Source: Anopheles merus (taxonomy: Eukaryota; Arthropoda; Insecta; Diptera; Culicidae). Taken from it: 64,000 bases of DNA. Every line of letters begins with the position of its first letter. The stretch's first letter is position 1. Shown piece after piece: positions 60,233 through 64,000 of the stretch. The stretch spans positions 56,347,136 to 56,411,135 of the forward strand of contig NC_054082.1 in the NCBI RefSeq assembly GCF_017562075.2. Reading direction: 5' to 3'. The position numbers and the translations under genes are program-made. The notes under the pieces are model-generated. The model saw only the letters and a list, made by a program, of their open reading frames with translations. It made no database searches and was not told where the DNA came from.

Positions 60233-60498
60233 ACCATGAGACCGGGCTACAACCTATGACGGGCATATTTCTAAGTCGTGCATGATAAATACTATACCAA
60301 GGTACCGGCAATTTATCGGACCATGTGTTTGGGCATTTGTTTACATTGCAAGAATTGCAAGAATATACCTATGACAGTATTTATTATTTTTTAACCTGAT
60401 CCAATTTAATTACGTTAATATCTGATAATGCATAAAAACATAAAGACTTTATTGTAGTTTTGAAAATTGGCATGGTGATATTTAACTTTTATACATTA

Positions 60499-60674
60499 TG
60501 CACGGGGCGGTCCCGTGGTACAGTCGTCAACTAGAATGACTCAATAACATGCCCGTCATGGGTTCAAGCCTAGAATTGACTATCCGGCTACGTGGTAATG
60601 AATTAAGTCTCGAAAGCCTGTATAGGCCGGCATGTCCGCGTAGGGCGTTACGACGTTATAGAAGAAGAAGAACA
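60499..60674 (+). repeat. SINE200-like copy
   Basis: Starts GGGGCGGTCCCGTGGTACAG (A-box-like), then GTCAACT..ATGCCCGTCATGGGTTCAAG, a shortened body and a GAAGAAGAAG tail. Opposite in orientation to the copy 270 bp to the left. Confidence 0.75.
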
Positions 60675-62795
60675 TTAAGCACATTTCTAAGCGACCCGTA
60701 GTTGCGAGGTGTGACAATTTATGGAACTCACAAAATTAAAAGCTATGTACAACTTTATGAATTAAATTTAAAAAAAATACGGCAGCACGGGCAACATTTA
60801 GTTGCAATGACTGGTATAATGAAGCGAAGGTATATTGAGCATATTGTTTAGTTTTGTTCGACAGGAAGTTATTTTTCTAAAAGCAGCATATTTGAAGTGC
60901 ACACAAAAAAATGCATGAGAAAGAATATTTTTCGTCCCAAAACCTGTAACAGCATGGCATGATATCTTCAACACATGTACGGCTACGTTCGAGGTCGGAT
61001 GCCGCATGTTCGTGCATAATATGTCACTTCCCGCTCGTAGTGTAAAACTGTCATCCTTGGCATACGATACCCTTATTTGGGTGCATACTCCAATATAGTA
61101 AATTGCTTCCAGCGTATATTTTGCTCTCGTTGGTCTTGGTCTGTTTTGTTTTTTCTTTCAGCTGGATTGTTGTTGCCTCTGCTTTCTTTACTCTGGCAAC
61201 AGGCGAAGGCGAGGTATCACGGAGAGTGTTTGTCTTAAATTACATAAACACTCCACATTAGCGCAATGGCCCCCGGATCCGGAAATGTCTGCCGGATGCT
61301 GCTATGGGTAGTGGCACAGGGAAATGAGGAGGGATTGTCATCGCGACTATGGTCAGAATTAATGGTAATGAGGAGGATAGGGGATATTTAAATGGGACTG
61401 CCATCTGCCAGTTACCAGTGATACGTTTTGCATCATCTTCTCTGCGATTGTCTTGGAAAATGGAGGACAGGTTTTGCGGTATTAATTATTCAGCACAGTG
61501 TGCCAGTGCCGGTGTATGTGTACATTACCTTTTCTCATAATATATCATTACTTTACCCGGCCTCGTTACACCCATCATTTCGTTCGTACCTTCACTTATT
61601 CAGGCTCCATTTTTCTCACTGGGGTGGCAACTTTTCCAGCCGCGAATCCCACCGGAGAAGGAAGTTCATCTCGGTGCTGCGTAGGTGCGGCAAGGCCAAC
61701 AAAGAGTAGAAAGCCAAATTTTGGGAAACCTCAAAAGCTGACAAAAGCTGTAGTACACTACGGCCGTCATCGGCAGGGGGGTAATTTTTCAATTTTCCCC
61801 ATCAACGAGTCTGCTAGGCGCCCCACACCAGCAGCACACCAACGGTCGCCACAAAAGCTGCCCGGTAGGTGGATATGCTGTTTGCATGCTGATGAAGTTT
61901 GACCGTCCAATGAATCTTCCAGCATTGTCCGCGATGGTCCGAATTCGGGCGTGTCTAGCTAAAGCAAACAGTTCTTTGCTGAGTAGAGGCCGAACTAAGA
62001 AAACATTTTTGTCGTACCGAGCAGTCAGTACCGTGCGAGTATTGTTTTAGCCGTTAGCTTCTGTATCTGCTGCCAGTCGGTGTTCATTTCACAGCGGTAG
62101 ATTGCGGGCATGATGTTGACTGCATGCTCACCGTCCGCACCTTTTATAGTTATTTTATTTTGCTTTTTTGTAAAAATATCTAACCTCATTCTTTCCTCCA
62201 GCAAGCTTTTGCCTTTGCTCCGTGTGCTCCTAGAGATTGTATTTGCCAGTGCGCCCACATACGATGACCTGACCCAGTTGGGGTTAAAGGATGCAAGCTC
62301 GTGTTGTTTACTGCAGGACGAACTGTACGTGTCCATTGCTCAGTTGTCGTGTGATGTGTGAATGTGTTTTTGAAGTTCTTCTGGTAGCATGGTGGCGTCT
62401 GTCTGTCTGTCCATCTGTCTGTCCTTCTTCAGTAATAGTGGGGACATAGTAGAGACGTTAGTTTTGCACTGTGATGATCTGTTTGTCGTGTTTTATGACT
62501 GCTTTTGTTGCTTAGCGGAAATCTAGACGTTGAAGTATTCACCGAAGTGGGCTTGTATGAATTTTCTGTTATCAGATTTTTGATTAAAATCTATGTCCGT
62601 TCATTGTCATTCTTATTTCATCAATTATTATTTTAGATTAAAATAGAAAACTGCACTTCTTGCTTTTAATAATGGTTTTCCAAATTTAGTTAAATATCAA
62701 TTTAACTTTGTAAAGAACAATTTATCTTTTGTATTTAGAAAACCTTTCTTATCTGAATCATTATATACCAGGTATCGTGTGCTTCGGGTCTACTA
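60675..62795. other. Probable Past1 intron, right part
   Basis: Mixed composition; 61,150-61,900 is less AT-rich and carries short overlapping ORFs that resemble no known protein and have no exon signals I trust. Confidence 0.45.
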
Positions 62796-63180
62796 CAGTA
62801 GGTGGCCGCTAACTGAGAGGTAAACAAGCCTCAGTTAAAGAGAAACGTTCGCTAACTGGAGTGTCGTTTCTATGGATTGATTGGTTTCATTGGCGTTAAC
62901 TTGAATAAACATACCAAACTATTTTTTCATGTATGTTGATATAAAGTATCCACATAGTAATAATTCTTGTGATGGCATAAATTAATAGCATACGTTGGCA
63001 AAAGATCCTAAATTTGGGTGAAAAATGCACATTTGCGTTAAATTTATCTTCGTGAGATTCCAAATGTTTCATATTTTGACGTTTAAGCGTTATTTAACTG
63101 AGAATCACTCCAGTTAGCGAGCGATCCTCCAGTTAAAAAGCTCTCTAGTTAAAACACATCCAGTTAGCGGTCACCTACTG
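62796..63180. mobile_element. 385-bp pogo/Tigger-like MITE
   Basis: Inverted ends CAGTAGGTGGCCGCTAACTG and, from the right, CAGTAGGTGACCGCTAACTG, flanked by TA (62794-62795 and 63181-63182). Internal copies of GCTAACTGGAGTG and AGTTAAA occur in both orientations. Noncoding. Confidence 0.8.
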
Positions 63181-64000
63181 TACCTGCATTTGGTAATTAT
63201 CGATATGAAAGGAGTAGAAAATGAATGTAAAAGTTTAAAGTTAAAGTTTTTGGACACCCGCATGATGCCATGGAATTACGAAGCATCGTAATACGTGACC
63301 GTTCAACCAAGCTGGTGGCAAATGTGTTTGGAAACGCTTTGCTCGAAAGTTGGACAAACGAATTGGGTTCAATTAATTGATTTTCTAACTTAACTGTAAC
63401 TAAGTATAGAGCCTTGGCCATTTAAAAAAAAAAAATAATATAAAAATAGATGCCATGGAAAAGTTGCCGTTTAAAGTTTTCATCGGATTTTTTGTTGTGT
63501 TGTATAAACTTATGTCTGTTGATTTGATTGTTGATTGAATTGGATTTTGCTGCATTCTGTGTGTTGTTACATAACATATTACATTAAACTTTCTTCTGTT
63601 TTCTTTAGTCGATTCATTCATCTATTATTCTGTGTTCCGAGAAACAAGGATATTCATTGTGACTTGCCAACAAAAATTAAAAAATGTGTCAGAAACGTTC
63701 CTTCTTCTGTAGAGTTGGTTGAAATAGATTCGTGATTTCTAATCAATCCAAATTGACCAATGCAATTTTAAATCAACTTTAATTCGAAAATGGAGAAGAA
63801 CAATATAGAAAAGAAGTTTTGCAGTTGATACCATCGTTTTCGGAACGCTTGGTTTTTATTAAAAGTGGAAAGAACAGGTTTTACACGATTAATTGAACAT
63901 ACATAGTACAATGAAATAAAAAAAGAGAATGAACATCAGTGTATGTTCTTATGTTCCAAAAGTACCTGAAACCGACAAGAGCAATTTCGTTCGTTTTTTT
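63181..64000. other. AT-rich end of window
   Basis: No gene or repeat with clear ends recognised. Confidence 0.45.

Noticed and set aside
60029..60674. tRNA genes, suggested by GGTTCAAGCCCC B boxes
   Set aside because: The sequences are followed by the SINE body and (GAA)n tails and lack a closed cloverleaf; they are SINEs.
61349..61902. Overlapping plus-strand ORFs up to 134 codons
   Set aside because: Three frames overlap with no recognisable domain, and some start at non-ATG codons; probably chance in less AT-rich DNA.

Overview
This is eukaryotic nuclear DNA from an insect, most likely an Anopheles mosquito. The protein-coding genes have short introns with GT..AG ends. They encode insect-type orthologues: Arfrp1, a B52/SRSF splicing factor, the EHD protein Past1, Naa80, kanadaptin, a clarin and a lysosomal-type acid phosphatase. 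A tRNA-derived SINE resembling Anopheles SINE200 is scattered through the window, and the remainder is AT-rich and full of short inverted-repeat transposons. I could not determine the species.

Bases 1-20,510 are a retrotransposon trap. They hold an eroded BEL/Pao integrase fragment and an old errantivirus (Ty3/gypsy with env, here 'element A'). Two younger full-length errantiviruses ('element B', 2072-9250; 'element C', 9316-16452) sit in a (TA)n tract that interrupts A's env, only 65 bp apart. A 704-bp TA-flanked inverted-repeat element (17891-18594) and a 665-bp hAT-like element (19622-20286) are inserted in A's pol. All four LTR-class elements read on the minus strand. B is the youngest: its LTRs differ by one base plus one 11-bp indel. 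C's LTRs differ at four of 310 positions, and its gag and pol are broken although env is open. A is a relic.

Bases 21,000-30,100 hold Arfrp1 (minus, with an apparent one-base frameshift in its last conserved exon), a clarin-like membrane protein (minus), and several short transposons: a 2.06-kb element with 32-bp inverted ends and a perfect 8-bp target duplication, a PIF/Harbinger-type MITE, pogo-like MITEs and SINEs.

Bases 30,193-38,960 are the gene-dense part, all on the plus strand: kanadaptin, Naa80, a six-exon gene fusing MADF and BESS domains to a Harbinger-type transposase domain, and a membrane-anchored histidine acid phosphatase. The fusion gene is the most exciting object here. Its exons add up to one uninterrupted 683-residue frame, and all three catalytic acidic positions of the nuclease are replaced. 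It looks like a domesticated transposase joined to the kind of DNA-binding partner that PIF/Harbinger transposons normally carry as a separate protein.

Bases 41,612-47,848 are a seven-exon SR splicing factor (minus) with a 4.8-kb intron. Bases 48,500-51,000 are stacked MITEs. The first coding exon of Past1 (plus) lies at 51,628-52,852; its C-terminal EH-domain exon is not visible, so the remaining 11 kb is probably its intron. That stretch holds SINEs, a non-LTR retrotransposon fragment, a minisatellite and a further MITE.
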